64,000 bases of DNA from Paenibacillus campinasensis (GTDB taxonomy: Bacteria; Bacillota; Bacilli; Paenibacillales; Paenibacillaceae), in assembly GCF_002272015.1 (NCBI RefSeq), contig NZ_NPBY01000021.1, positions 124,001-188,000 of the forward strand, read 5' to 3'. This document shows positions 44,284 to 53,409 of this stretch, one piece after another. Each line of letters begins with the position of its first letter. The first letter of the stretch is position 1. The translations under genes were made by a program, and so were the position numbers. The notes below the pieces were generated by a model that saw only the letters and a program-made list of their open reading frames with translations, searched no databases and was not told the origin of the DNA.

Positions 44284-44787
44284 CTACGACTGCTCCCTCG
44301 CGGCGCTCATTGCAGCCGTCTCTTCCTCATTCGGCCCATACACGCCTGGCGCTGCCAGTCCGGCCTGACGCATCAGGATGGTGAGCTGGCCTCGGTGGTG
44401 GATCTGGTGGCGAACAAGGGTATTCAGTACCCCGGCATTCGTGGTTTCAATGAAGCCAAATAGCTTTACCGGCTCCTGCAGCTTCTCGTCCTGTCCTGCC
44501 CATTTGTTGCGGAGTTCGGTAATGGCCGATTCACTGCTACGGCGGTAAGCCTCAGCGATGGCAGCGGCAGATCCCTCAGGAGAAGGAATCTCTTGCTCCA
44601 GCCCGATTTGACTAAAGAATACGCTGACACTCTGGGTGATATGCCATGCGATATCGCCGAGCGTGCGCGGCTGGGCCTCTGACACCGCTTGGTTTAATGA
44701 AGCGTCTGTCAGCTTGTCCAGCACTTCAAGTGTCAGCTCAGCCTCCTGTTTCCAATCGTTCAGAAATTGCTCGATAGCTGCATACAT
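44284..44787 (-). CDS. DinB-family protein
   Basis: The 167-residue helical-bundle protein fits the DinB/YfiT family, with a possible metal triad from HITQ (about residue 49) and HQIHHRG (about 128-134). Members are metal-binding thiol transferase-like proteins, often of unknown substrate. AAAGGAG precedes the ATG. It stands alone, divergent from the LysE-type exporter. Confidence 0.88.
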   Translation of the reverse strand: MYAAIEQFLNDWKQEAELTLEVLDKLTDASLNQAVSEAQPRTLGDIAWHITQSVSVFFSQIGLEQEIPSPEGSAAAIAEAYRRSSESAITELRNKWAGQDEKLQEPVKLFGFIETTNAGVLNTLVRHQIHHRGQLTILMRQAGLAAPGVYGPNEEETAAMSAAREQS

Positions 44788-45023
44788 AATTTACATTTCT
44801 CCTTTCATCACAATCCTTTTTATAGGGAACCCCTTAATGCTCGCAACTTTCCCCGAGTAAGGCCCGTGAATATTGTACTTCAATGGGGAAATGGTTCCAA
44901 TCTCCGTGCTAAATTTGCCGAATTCGATGTTTGGACTAAAGGATGCTGTCTCGCTGCAATATCGTACTATACCGAAAGTTGCCTCCAGGTGTATCATGCA
45001 TGAAAATGCATGGAGGTACAGTC

Positions 45024-45608
45024 ATGAGCTTATTATCGTTTCTAACGTATTGTGTTATCGCCACCTTTACACCGGGGCCAACCAACATCGCCATTTTATC
45101 CATTGCGCATCGTGTTAGAATAAAAGAAGCTTTTCGATACATGTTCGGAGCGACGGCTGCCTTCGGCATGCTGCTGGCGGTATCTGCCCTGTTCAACCAG
45201 GTGATGGTGGCTGCGCTGCCCAAAATCATCGTCGTAATGCAGATCATCGGGAGTCTGTATATGCTCTATCTGGCTTATCAGGTAAGTACGATGAAGCTGT
45301 CCGGGGATGCGGACACGCAGGCGGCGACCTTTAAATCCGGGTACATGATGCAGTTTGTCAATCCGAAAATCTGGCTGTTCACAACGACCGTCATCCCCGG
45401 CTATGTCATGCCCTATTATCATTCAGCGGCGGCTTTATCGCTGTTTGTCGTCGTCATTACAGTGATCGGCTTTATGGCGTTTATGACCTGGGCGTTGTTT
45501 GGCATGGTGTTTAAACAATTTTTGCAGCGGCATCAGAAGGCCACGAACATCGTCCTGGCTTTGCTGCTGGTGTATTCGGCGATCGAGGTATCAGGACTGC
45601 TGAGGTAA
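45024..45608 (+). CDS. LysE/RhtB-family amino acid exporter
   Basis: The 194-residue membrane protein has about six segments and the family start FTPGPTNIAILS. The second-half MQFVNPKIWLF matches the LysE family region. The start at 45024 follows TGGAGG at suitable spacing and gives the normal family length. An AraC-type regulator gene follows 15 bases later and is probably in the same transcript. Confidence 0.92.
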   Translation: MSLLSFLTYCVIATFTPGPTNIAILSIAHRVRIKEAFRYMFGATAAFGMLLAVSALFNQVMVAALPKIIVVMQIIGSLYMLYLAYQVSTMKLSGDADTQAATFKSGYMMQFVNPKIWLFTTTVIPGYVMPYYHSAAALSLFVVVITVIGFMAFMTWALFGMVFKQFLQRHQKATNIVLALLLVYSAIEVSGLLR

Positions 45609-45623
45609 ATGGGGGGAGTCGAC

Positions 45624-46400
45624 ATGGATAAATTTATCTATAAAAAAAGAGCAGGCATCACGGCGCTGACTGCCAGCATGGCCGACTTCACTTACGTCAA
45701 GCACTGCCATGAGGAATATGCCATGGGCGTGACGCTGCGCGGTGTGCAGCAGTACAACCTGGACGGCAGCTTCCAGTCCTCCTATCGGGACGGCGTCATG
45801 CTGTTCCATCCGGAGCAGGTGCATGACGGAAGAGCCCAGGACCGAAGCGGCATCGACTACGTGATGATCTACATTCAGCCCGGCTTGTTTCTGGATCTGC
45901 TCGGCAAAAAAGACATCGTCAAATTCGATGCACCCATCGTGTATAACCGCAGGCTGGAGCATAGCATATTAAGCCTGGTTCGCGCCATCTTCAGCGATCA
46001 GGATGAAGCGGTGTGCAGCGAGATGCTGATCCGGATTGCGCATCATTTCTCAGACATCGATATGCAGGTCATGCCCCGGAGGAACGACCGCCTGATCACG
46101 CGAGCGAAGGACATGATCCACGCCAGTCTGAATGACGTGTTAAAGCTTGATGAGCTGTCCAGGGAGCTTGGCATGACCAAGTACCAGTTCATCCGGGCAT
46201 TCAAAGCGAGCACGGGCATTTCGCCGTATCGTTTCTTCTTGAACAGCAAGCTGGAACATGCCAAGCGCATCATCGAGCAGAAGAAGGACATCTATTCGGC
46301 TGTTGCCGCCTGCGGGTTTGTCGACCTGTCGCATCTCAACCGCCATTTCAAGCGGGTATACGGCATCACGGCCATGGAGTATCTGTCGTATATTGAGTAG
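45624..46400 (+). CDS. AraC-family regulator with N-terminal cupin
   Basis: The product of 258 residues has an AraC ligand-binding cupin (HCHEEYAMGVTLRG, FHPEQVHDG) and two C-terminal helix-turn-helix motifs (LKLDELSRELGMTKYQFIRAF and AVAACGFVDLSHLNRHFKR). ATG at 45624 follows GGGGGGAG. Its position right after the LysE gene suggests it controls export of an amino acid that it senses. This type often accompanies LysE exporters. Confidence 0.9.
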   Translation: MDKFIYKKRAGITALTASMADFTYVKHCHEEYAMGVTLRGVQQYNLDGSFQSSYRDGVMLFHPEQVHDGRAQDRSGIDYVMIYIQPGLFLDLLGKKDIVKFDAPIVYNRRLEHSILSLVRAIFSDQDEAVCSEMLIRIAHHFSDIDMQVMPRRNDRLITRAKDMIHASLNDVLKLDELSRELGMTKYQFIRAFKASTGISPYRFFLNSKLEHAKRIIEQKKDIYSAVAACGFVDLSHLNRHFKRVYGITAMEYLSYIE

Positions 46401-46568
46401 CCGCTACATCGTTCGCCATTCCATGATCTGTCGGAGTATCAGCGCCAGTGGTCTTATTCGGGGACACTCGCTAAAATTAACAGTTGACGATCGAGGGCAA
46501 ACGTCCTTTAATTAGGGGAAATAACTCTTTTATCACTTCCCAAAATCACGATGACAGGAGTGGAGATC

Positions 46569-47420
46569 ATGTTGTTATGGAATGGCAGACTCGTGCAGGA
46601 CAATGAAATTCAGGTCTCTTACCTGGATCGCGGCTACTATTTCGGTGACGGAATATATGAGGTGTTCCGTATTTATGACGGTCATCTGTTTGAGGTGCAG
46701 GCCCATCTGACCCGGTTGTTCAAGAGCTTGCGCGAAATCCGTATAGAAATTCCATGGAATGAGGAACAGCTGGTTGGCATGCTGACATCTCTGGCGGAGA
46801 CGTTTGGCAGGAAGGACGGCATTTTGTATTTGCAGATCACGCGCGGGGTGGCCAAGCGTTCGCACCTGTTTCCGGAAGCGGCTGAGCCGGTGATGCTGGG
46901 ATACTGCGAAGAGGCTGCACGGCCGGTGGATCAGCTGAAAAAGGGCATTGCCGTCATTTCCCTGGAAGATGAGCGCTGGCACAAATGCCATATCAAATCG
47001 CTGAACTTGCTGGCGAACACGCTGGCGCGTCAGGAAGCGGCCGAGGCCGGAGCCGAAGAGGCGGTTCTCATTCGCGACGGACGGGTGACAGAAGCGACTT
47101 CATCCAATGTGATGATGGTCAAGAACGGAACAATCTACACCCATCCGAACGGACCGTGGATTTTGGACGGCATTACGAAGCAGGTGGTTGAGCGGTTGGC
47201 GAAGCAAAGCGGTATTCCATACCAGAACACCGCCTTTACCCTGGAGGAGCTGCTGGAGGCCGACGAGGTGTTTATCACCAGCACGATCAAGGAAGTGATG
47301 CCGGTTACGATCATTAACGGTACGCAGGTGGGGTCGGGGATTCCCGGCGTCATTACCCAGCTGCTGCAGAACGGATTCGAGCAGAAGATTGGGCTTGCCG
47401 AAGCGCCGGGACTGCGCTGA
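46569..47420 (+). CDS. dat: D-amino-acid aminotransferase
   Basis: The 283-residue fold-type IV PLP enzyme interconverts D-amino acids and keto acids and supplies D-glutamate or D-alanine. It begins with VSYLDRGYYFGDGIYEVF, has the PLP lysine in HKCHIKSLNLLANTLARQEA, and EATSSNVMMV near the cofactor phosphate. These match D-amino-acid transferase more than branched-chain transferase. ATG at 46569 follows AGGAGTGGAG. It has its own terminator. Confidence 0.92.
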   Translation: MLLWNGRLVQDNEIQVSYLDRGYYFGDGIYEVFRIYDGHLFEVQAHLTRLFKSLREIRIEIPWNEEQLVGMLTSLAETFGRKDGILYLQITRGVAKRSHLFPEAAEPVMLGYCEEAARPVDQLKKGIAVISLEDERWHKCHIKSLNLLANTLARQEAAEAGAEEAVLIRDGRVTEATSSNVMMVKNGTIYTHPNGPWILDGITKQVVERLAKQSGIPYQNTAFTLEELLEADEVFITSTIKEVMPVTIINGTQVGSGIPGVITQLLQNGFEQKIGLAEAPGLR

Positions 47421-47467
47421 CTAGCACGTAAATTTAAACCTTCTTTCCTGGAGCAGGGAAGGAGTTC

Positions 47468-47504
47468 AGCCTGTTGAGACCGTTCGCGCTCAGCAGGCTT
47501 TTAT
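47468..47504 (+). terminator. Terminator after dat
   Basis: AGCCTGTTGAG and CTCAGCAGGCT pair (one T-G pair) around a ten-base loop and are followed by TTTATT. Confidence 0.8.
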
Positions 47505-47577
47505 TATGCCTGTGTTACCTCCATCAGCTCACGCTATTTCCTGGTCATGTCTAATCGTTGTTGTACATGATTCGACA

Positions 47578-47605
47578 TTGGCAATATATCATGATATATT
47601 ATAAT
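47578..47605 (+). promoter_or_regulatory. gntR promoter with palindrome in the spacer
   Basis: TTGGCA (47578-47583) and TATAAT (47600-47605) are 16 bases apart. The spacer is filled by the perfect 18-base palindrome AATATATCATGATATATT (47583-47600), a likely autoregulatory operator. Confidence 0.65.
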
Positions 47606-47645
47606 ATATATCAAGTCCTTTTGGAGGATATGCGGGAGGATTATC

Positions 47646-48830
47646 ATGAGTGACACGACCTCGTCCAAACCGATGTACGAGAAGATCTTTGATGATATGA
47701 AGCGGCAGATTTTGTCGCAGGACTATAAGCCAGGGGATCGGATTCCTTCGGAGAAGGAGCTGGCCGAAGCGTATCATGTGAGCCGAATCACGAGCAAGAA
47801 GGCGATGGAGCTGCTGGCGGCCGAGCGGATGATCGTGCGAAAGCCGGGGCGCGGCTCGTTCGTGGCAGACCCGGAGGCTGACTTGGGGGATGCGGCGGTG
47901 AGCGGGCAGCATGAAGGCAGCGCGGGAATGAAACGGGCCGGGCAAGAGCAGGCCGGGAAGCTGATCGGCGTGGTCCTGACCGATTTTGCCGGGAGCTACG
48001 GCACCCGCTTGATCTATGGAATGGAGGATGCCGCGCGGGAATTGGACGGCTTTCTGGTGCTGCGGCGGACATTCGGCGTCCAGGAGAACGAAGAGGCCAC
48101 GATTCGCAAGCTGCTTCAGCTTGGCGTCGACGGGCTGATCGTGTTTCCGGCACAGGGAGAGTTCTTTAACGCCGAAATTCTCAAGCTGGTCATTGAGCGT
48201 TTTCCGCTCGTCCTGATCGACCGGGAGATCAAAGGGGTGGCTGCGGCCTCGATCAGCACAGACAATACGAAGGCGGCTTCTGTGGCGGCCGAGCATCTGT
48301 TCGACCTCGGGCATACGCATATTGCCCTCTTGTCCCCGCCGCCGGTGGATACGTCTGCGGTCGAGGACCGGATTGAGGGCTTCGTCCAGGCCCATGCCGG
48401 ACGCGGCGTGGCGGTGGACCGCAGCCTGTGGATTAGCGATCTGACTTCCACGCTGCCGAACTCCTTCAATGATGAGAATATTGAGCGGGATATTAGCAGA
48501 ATTATGCGGCATCTTCAGGAGCATCCATCGATTACGGCGATTTTTGCGATTGAATATTATATTGCTCTGCTGGCGAAGGCTGCTGCAACACGCCTGGGGT
48601 TAAGCATCCCGGGAGATCTTTCGATCATCTGCTTCGACAGCCCGCCATTTCGGATCGGGGAAGGATACGCCTTCACCCACATGCGCCAAAACGAAGAAGG
48701 CATGGGCAAGCTGGCGGTGGAGAACGTGCTGGCCATCATGGAGCAGGAGCCGGCTGCGAACAAGATCAAGCTTCCGGCTCAGCTGGTGCAGGGGGAATCC
48801 ACAGGCCCGGCCCGTCACCACAACAAGTAG
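47646..48830 (+). CDS. GntR-type DNA-binding / LacI-type ligand-binding hybrid regulator
   Basis: The 394-residue protein has an N-terminal GntR winged helix (YKPGDRIPSEKELAEAYHVSR, then GRGSFV) and a LacI/periplasmic-binding-type C-terminal domain, as in AraR of Bacillus. A hydrophilic linker lies at about 75-100. GGGAGGATTATC precedes the ATG. It opens the mannan locus and likely represses it until a mannose-containing sugar is bound. TGATAT half-sites occur at its own promoter and at the following ABC operon promoter. Confidence 0.92.
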   Translation: MSDTTSSKPMYEKIFDDMKRQILSQDYKPGDRIPSEKELAEAYHVSRITSKKAMELLAAERMIVRKPGRGSFVADPEADLGDAAVSGQHEGSAGMKRAGQEQAGKLIGVVLTDFAGSYGTRLIYGMEDAARELDGFLVLRRTFGVQENEEATIRKLLQLGVDGLIVFPAQGEFFNAEILKLVIERFPLVLIDREIKGVAAASISTDNTKAASVAAEHLFDLGHTHIALLSPPPVDTSAVEDRIEGFVQAHAGRGVAVDRSLWISDLTSTLPNSFNDENIERDISRIMRHLQEHPSITAIFAIEYYIALLAKAAATRLGLSIPGDLSIICFDSPPFRIGEGYAFTHMRQNEEGMGKLAVENVLAIMEQEPAANKIKLPAQLVQGESTGPARHHNK

Positions 48831-48948
48831 CGGCGCTGAGACCATGCTCCATGCCTGTCCCACTATGGAGCATGATTATCCAAGGGGATTGTCTGCGCAG
48901 TCGTCGTAGGACCGTAGGACATGAGCACATGCCAATATAGAACGGAAA

Positions 48949-48990
48949 GGATCTCAAATTCCACAGTATCGTGGAGATTGAGGTCCTTTT
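48949..48990 (+). terminator. Terminator after the GntR-type regulator
   Basis: GGATCTCAAATTCCAC and GTGGAGATTGAGGTCC pair almost fully around AGTATC and are followed by TTTT. It separates the regulator from the ABC operon. The rest of the 331-base gap carries the promoter region listed next. Confidence 0.8.
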
Positions 48991-49034
48991 GCGTTGGTCC
49001 GCTAAATGTGCGGGGCCGTTCAGATTCGACTAGA

Positions 49035-49127
49035 TGATATATGTATTCATATCAGTGAACCGCTCGTTTTTGTTTATTGACATAATGATATCATGCCAAT
49101 ATACTATATTTACTGAAAGCGCTTTAT
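49035..49127 (+). promoter_or_regulatory. Promoter, TGATAT operators and cre-like site of the mannan operon
   Basis: TTGACA (49077-49082) and TATACT (49100-49105) are 17 bases apart. The spacer holds ATGATATCAT (49085-49094), and a further pair TGATAT-N8-ATATCA lies at 49035-49054. Just after the predicted start, TGAAAGCGCTTTAT (49114-49127) resembles a catabolite-responsive element for CcpA. Together they suggest specific repression plus glucose repression. Confidence 0.65.
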
Positions 49128-49161
49128 ATTTATCAAGCCTAAATCAAGGGGAGGTTTATGT

Positions 49162-50439
49162 ATGAGAAAGTGGCTGATCATGATGCTGACGGTGGTGATG
49201 TTCGGCGGACTGCTGGCAGGCTGCGGAGGCAGCGGTGGCAGTGGAGCCGAGGGAAGCAGCAGCGGCAAGGTTCAATTGACCTTTTGGGGCGATTGGGGCG
49301 GCGAAGGCCAGAAGCAGTTTGAGACGATGGTGGATGCATTCAACAAATCGCAGGATCGAATCGAGGTCAAATACGTGCTGCAGCAGGACATGGTCACGAA
49401 GTTTCTGACCGCTGCCACGAGCGGTGGAGCGCCGGACATTCTGTTCTGGGACCGCTGGAGAACCTCGCTTTATGCACCGAAGAACGTGCTGCGGCCTATT
49501 GACGAATACATGACCAGGGACGGCTTGAACGAAGGGGATTTTTACGAGGAATCGTTAAAGGAACTTACGCATAACGGCAAGCTCTACGGTCTGCCGTTAA
49601 CGGTAGACGCCCGGGCGTTGTTCTATAACAAGAAGATGTTTGCAGACGCAGGGCTGGAGCCGCCGACGAACTGGAATGAATTGGAGCAGGCGGCCAAGGC
49701 GCTTACGGTATGGAATGGCAGCAAGCTGGAGGTGGCCGGCTTCTCAATGGGCGATCCGGGGCTGTTTAACATGTACTTGCAGCAGGCTGGCGGCCAGATG
49801 ATGACTGAGGATGGGAAGACGAATTTCAACAACGATCAGGGCAGACAGGTACTGGCGTTTTGGCAGCGCTTGCTGAACGAGCACAAGGTGTACAAAATCG
49901 GCTTTGAGGAAGGGCTCGGGGAAGGCACCGATGCGTTTGTGACCGGCAAAGTGGCGATGCTGTACACCGGCCCGTGGATGATGAGCACGTATAACAAATA
50001 CGGCCAGGATCTCGATTACGGCATCGTGCCGCCGCCGAGCGGGCCAAATGGCGGACAGGGCAGTGTGATGGGAGGCTTCGGTCTGGTCATTCCGCAGGGC
50101 TCCAAGCATCCGGAGGAAGCGTGGGAATTCATTAAATGGTGGACGGCGAACAAGGACAACGCCCTGCTGTGGGCCAAAACGAGCCTGAACATGCCTGGCT
50201 TCAAGCCGGCGCTGGAAGATCCATTCTTCACCGAAGATCCGCTGTGGAAGCCATTTACGGAGACGCTGGAGTTTGCCAAGACACGTCCGACGCATCCGGG
50301 CTACTCCGTCATGGAGGAGAACGCGGTGATCCCGAATTTGGAGCTGTTCATGCAGAACAAGCAGAGCCTGGACGATACGCTGAACAAAGCCCAGGAGCAA
50401 GGTGACAAACTACTTGCAGACAACGCGGTGGTAGAGTAA
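49162..50439 (+). CDS. Sugar ABC transporter substrate-binding lipoprotein (first mannan system)
   Basis: The 425-residue binding protein has lipobox LLAGCG (Cys21), a Ser/Gly linker and a family 1 binding fold (LTFWGDWGGEG, YGLPLTVDARALFYNKKMF, GKVAMLYTGPWMM). It is followed 27 bases later by its permease genes. The neighbouring GH76 and GH125 genes suggest it binds alpha-mannan oligosaccharides. No ATPase gene is present in the locus, so a shared one must be used. Confidence 0.92.
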   Translation: MRKWLIMMLTVVMFGGLLAGCGGSGGSGAEGSSSGKVQLTFWGDWGGEGQKQFETMVDAFNKSQDRIEVKYVLQQDMVTKFLTAATSGGAPDILFWDRWRTSLYAPKNVLRPIDEYMTRDGLNEGDFYEESLKELTHNGKLYGLPLTVDARALFYNKKMFADAGLEPPTNWNELEQAAKALTVWNGSKLEVAGFSMGDPGLFNMYLQQAGGQMMTEDGKTNFNNDQGRQVLAFWQRLLNEHKVYKIGFEEGLGEGTDAFVTGKVAMLYTGPWMMSTYNKYGQDLDYGIVPPPSGPNGGQGSVMGGFGLVIPQGSKHPEEAWEFIKWWTANKDNALLWAKTSLNMPGFKPALEDPFFTEDPLWKPFTETLEFAKTRPTHPGYSVMEENAVIPNLELFMQNKQSLDDTLNKAQEQGDKLLADNAVVE

Positions 50440-50466
50440 CAAGCCCCGCCGAAAGGAGAGGGAAGT

Positions 50467-51354
50467 ATGGCATCCGTCAATAAGCTTGGACAGCATCAGG
50501 CCCGAATGGCCTATCTGTTCATCACACCAACCATGCTGCTGTTTGCCGTGTTTATGGTCATTCCTGTTGTCATGGCCCTGTATCTCAGCTTCACCAATTA
50601 TGACGTGCTGAGCAGCCATGACTGGGTCGGGCTGGACAATTACCGGCGCCTGGCCGGCGATGCGCTATTGTGGCAGACGTTTCTGAACGTCATGTATTAT
50701 GCGGTCGTGTTCGTGCCGCTGAATCTGCTAATATCCTTGCTGCTGGCGATGCTGCTTAACAAACGGAAGGTCGGGGTCAAGCTCTTCCGCACCTTTTACT
50801 ACTTGCCAACACTGACCTCGGCCGTCGCTGCGGCGACCGTGTGGATCTGGATGCTGCACCCGGAATACGGCCTGATCAACGGCCTGCTGGCCTATCTCGG
50901 CATTACCGGCCCGGCCTGGGTGTCCCAGACGGAGACGGCGATGCTGTCGATCATCGTGATGACGCTGTGGCAATCGGTCGGCTCCAACATGATCATTTAT
51001 TTGGCGGGACTGCAGGGCGTGCCGGAGCATCTGTATGAATCGGCCCGCCTGGACGGGGCGTCACGATTCGCCTGTTTCCGCTACATTACCTGGCCTCAGC
51101 TTCGCCCGACGACATTTCTTGTCAGCGTCATGGCCATTATCGGGGCCTTGCAGCTGTTCGACCAGGCGTTCGTCCTGACCCAGGGCGGTCCGGCCAATGT
51201 CACCAAGACGCCGGTGTATCTGATTTACCAGCAGGGCTTCAATCAGCTGCAGATGGGCTATGCTTCGGCACAGGCGTTTGTGCTGGCGATGGCGATCCTT
51301 GTATTCTCCATCATCAGCATGAGAATTACCAAAGCGGAGGAGCCGATCGTATGA
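50467..51354 (+). CDS. Sugar ABC transporter permease, MalF/UgpA type
   Basis: The 295-residue permease has six membrane segments and the EAA loop EHLYESARLDGASRFACFRYI. AAAGGAGAGG precedes the ATG. It pairs with the next gene product to form the channel of the first mannan importer. Confidence 0.92.
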   Translation: MASVNKLGQHQARMAYLFITPTMLLFAVFMVIPVVMALYLSFTNYDVLSSHDWVGLDNYRRLAGDALLWQTFLNVMYYAVVFVPLNLLISLLLAMLLNKRKVGVKLFRTFYYLPTLTSAVAAATVWIWMLHPEYGLINGLLAYLGITGPAWVSQTETAMLSIIVMTLWQSVGSNMIIYLAGLQGVPEHLYESARLDGASRFACFRYITWPQLRPTTFLVSVMAIIGALQLFDQAFVLTQGGPANVTKTPVYLIYQQGFNQLQMGYASAQAFVLAMAILVFSIISMRITKAEEPIV

Positions 51355-51379
51355 ACGGTCGGCTGAAGGGAGGTCGACG

Positions 51380-52309
51380 ATGATGACGGCAGACAGTGTT
51401 CCGCAAACGAAGAGTAACCCCCAGCCCGAGCGGCTGGGCGTGCCTATGAGAAAACGCGGGCTGAACATCATCTTTTACGTGATCTGCAGCGTGATTGCCG
51501 TCGTGATGTTTTTGCCCTTTTACTGGAGCGTGCTGACCTCATTTAAACCGGACAACGAGATGTTCAGCATGCCGATCAAATGGATCACGACCAACATTAC
51601 GTTTGAGCACTATTACAACGCGTTTACGACGGTGCCGTTTGGCCTGTATTTCTGGAACTCCTTTGTGCTGGCCACGGCCGGTGTGCTGCTCAATCTGTTC
51701 TTCGGGTCGCTTAGCGGCTATGCGTTTGCCAAGCTGAACTTCAGGATGAATAAGCCGTTCTTTCGGATTTTGCTCATCTCGATGATGGTTCCGGGCATTG
51801 TGACGATGATTCCGAGCGTGTATGTGCTGCGGCATATCCCGTTTGCCGGCGGTAACGATCTGTTCGGCAGCGGCGGTTACGGTCTGATGAACTCGTTTTG
51901 GGGCATCATTCTGCCGGGCGCCTCGGGAACGTTTGCGGTGTTTTTCATGCGCCAGTTCTTCCTGACATTGCCGAGTGACATGATGGAGACGGCGCGGATT
52001 GAAGGTTGCGGGGAATTCCGGATTTTCTGGCGCATATACTTGCCGCTGACGAAACCGGCGCTGGCCACGCTGGCGATCTTCACCTTTCAGGCAGGCTGGA
52101 ACAGCTTCCTGTGGCCGATGATCGTGCTGAACGATCCGGCCAAAGCGACGATCCAAATGGGGCTGCAGGCTTTTTCATACAATTATCAGACGGATTACGG
52201 GCCGATGATGGCGGGCGCGCTGGTCGCGATTCTGCCGATACTGGTGCTTTTCCTCATGCTGCAGCGATATTTCATTCAAGGCATTGCGTTTAGCGGAATT
52301 AAGGGATAG
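51380..52309 (+). CDS. Sugar ABC transporter permease, MalG/UgpE type
   Basis: The 309-residue permease has a cytoplasmic N-terminal tail, six membrane segments and the EAA loop DMMETARIEGCGEFRIFWRI. GGGAGG lies before two tandem ATG codons at 51380 and 51383. It ends 17 bases before the first GH76 gene, so transport and hydrolysis genes are co-transcribed. Confidence 0.92.
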   Translation: MMTADSVPQTKSNPQPERLGVPMRKRGLNIIFYVICSVIAVVMFLPFYWSVLTSFKPDNEMFSMPIKWITTNITFEHYYNAFTTVPFGLYFWNSFVLATAGVLLNLFFGSLSGYAFAKLNFRMNKPFFRILLISMMVPGIVTMIPSVYVLRHIPFAGGNDLFGSGGYGLMNSFWGIILPGASGTFAVFFMRQFFLTLPSDMMETARIEGCGEFRIFWRIYLPLTKPALATLAIFTFQAGWNSFLWPMIVLNDPAKATIQMGLQAFSYNYQTDYGPMMAGALVAILPILVLFLMLQRYFIQGIAFSGIKG

Positions 52310-52326
52310 GAGATAGGAGAGATAAG

Positions 52327-53391
52327 ATGAACATAACAACAACACAAGTGTGGCAGGAACGGGCCAACCGGGCGCAGCGCGCGCTTGACGAGCTGTTCTG
52401 GAATGACGGCATTCGCATGTACAATATTCAGACGCCGTGCGAGGACGGATTGTGCAACGATATTTTTCATTACTGGTGGATGGCTCACGCGGTTGACGTG
52501 CTGGTTGACGGGCTTTTGCGAACCGGAGATCAGCGGTATGCACAGCGGCTGCGGGATTTCCATGAGGGTATTCTGGAGCGCAACGGCGGTCGCTGGCCCA
52601 ATGAGCTGTACGACGATATGGAATGGATGGCGCTGGCCTGGCTGCGGGCTTACGAAGCGACGGGCGAGCCGAAGTACAAAGCGGCTGTGCTGACGTTATG
52701 GGAGGACATCAAGACCGGTTGGAATGAGCAGATGGGCGGCGGCATTGCCTGGCAGAAGTCCCAGCTCGATTACAAAAACACCCCGGCCAATGCGCCCGCT
52801 GCGATTCTGGCCGTACGGCTGTACAAGGCGTTTGGCAGTCCGGATGATCTAGCGTGGGCGCAGCGGATTTACGACTGGCAGCTGGCTCATCTGGTTGATC
52901 CGGCAACCGGACTGGTGTGGGATGGCATGAACCGGACCGGCGATGGCACGATTGATAAAGACTGGAGGTTCACCTACTGTCAGGGGGTATTCATCGGAGC
53001 GGCGCTGGAGCTGTATCAGGTGAGCGGACAGACGTCTTATCTTGAAGCAGCGATGCGAACGTTCGGCGTGGTGCAGGGCGAATTCACTTCGCCTGAAACA
53101 GGCCTGCTCCCTGATGAAGGCGGAGGGGATGCCGGGCTGTTCAAGGGCATTCTGATTCGCTATTTGGCGGAGCTGGCCAAGACGGCCCCGGCTTCTGCGG
53201 ATGTGGCTGCGTTCATTCTCGGCCAGGCAGAGTCGGCATGGCAGGCGCAGGGGACGACGGAGGAACTGCCGCTCTTTGGCACCGATTGGGGCCGCAAGCC
53301 GGCATCGGGAGAGGCCGTTCAGCTGAGCGCGCAGCTCAGCGGTGTCATGCTGCTGGAAGCGGCGGCGCTGAATTCTGCGCCACGGGCGTAA
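52327..53391 (+). CDS. Cytoplasmic GH76 family glycoside hydrolase (alpha-1,6-mannanase family)
   Basis: The 354-residue (alpha/alpha)6-barrel protein fits GH76, whose known activity is endo-alpha-1,6-mannanase. The catalytic Asp pair is in ELYDDMEWMALAW (Asp96-Asp97), with further family features YKNTPANAPAAIL and DWRFTYCQGVFIGAALELY. There is no signal peptide, so it acts on imported oligosaccharides. GGAGAGATAAG precedes the ATG. It is a paralogue of the next gene (same order of motifs throughout), which points to a tandem duplication. Confidence 0.92.
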   Translation: MNITTTQVWQERANRAQRALDELFWNDGIRMYNIQTPCEDGLCNDIFHYWWMAHAVDVLVDGLLRTGDQRYAQRLRDFHEGILERNGGRWPNELYDDMEWMALAWLRAYEATGEPKYKAAVLTLWEDIKTGWNEQMGGGIAWQKSQLDYKNTPANAPAAILAVRLYKAFGSPDDLAWAQRIYDWQLAHLVDPATGLVWDGMNRTGDGTIDKDWRFTYCQGVFIGAALELYQVSGQTSYLEAAMRTFGVVQGEFTSPETGLLPDEGGGDAGLFKGILIRYLAELAKTAPASADVAAFILGQAESAWQAQGTTEELPLFGTDWGRKPASGEAVQLSAQLSGVMLLEAAALNSAPRA

Positions 53392-53409
53392 GGGAAGGGA
53401 GCGGCTGGA

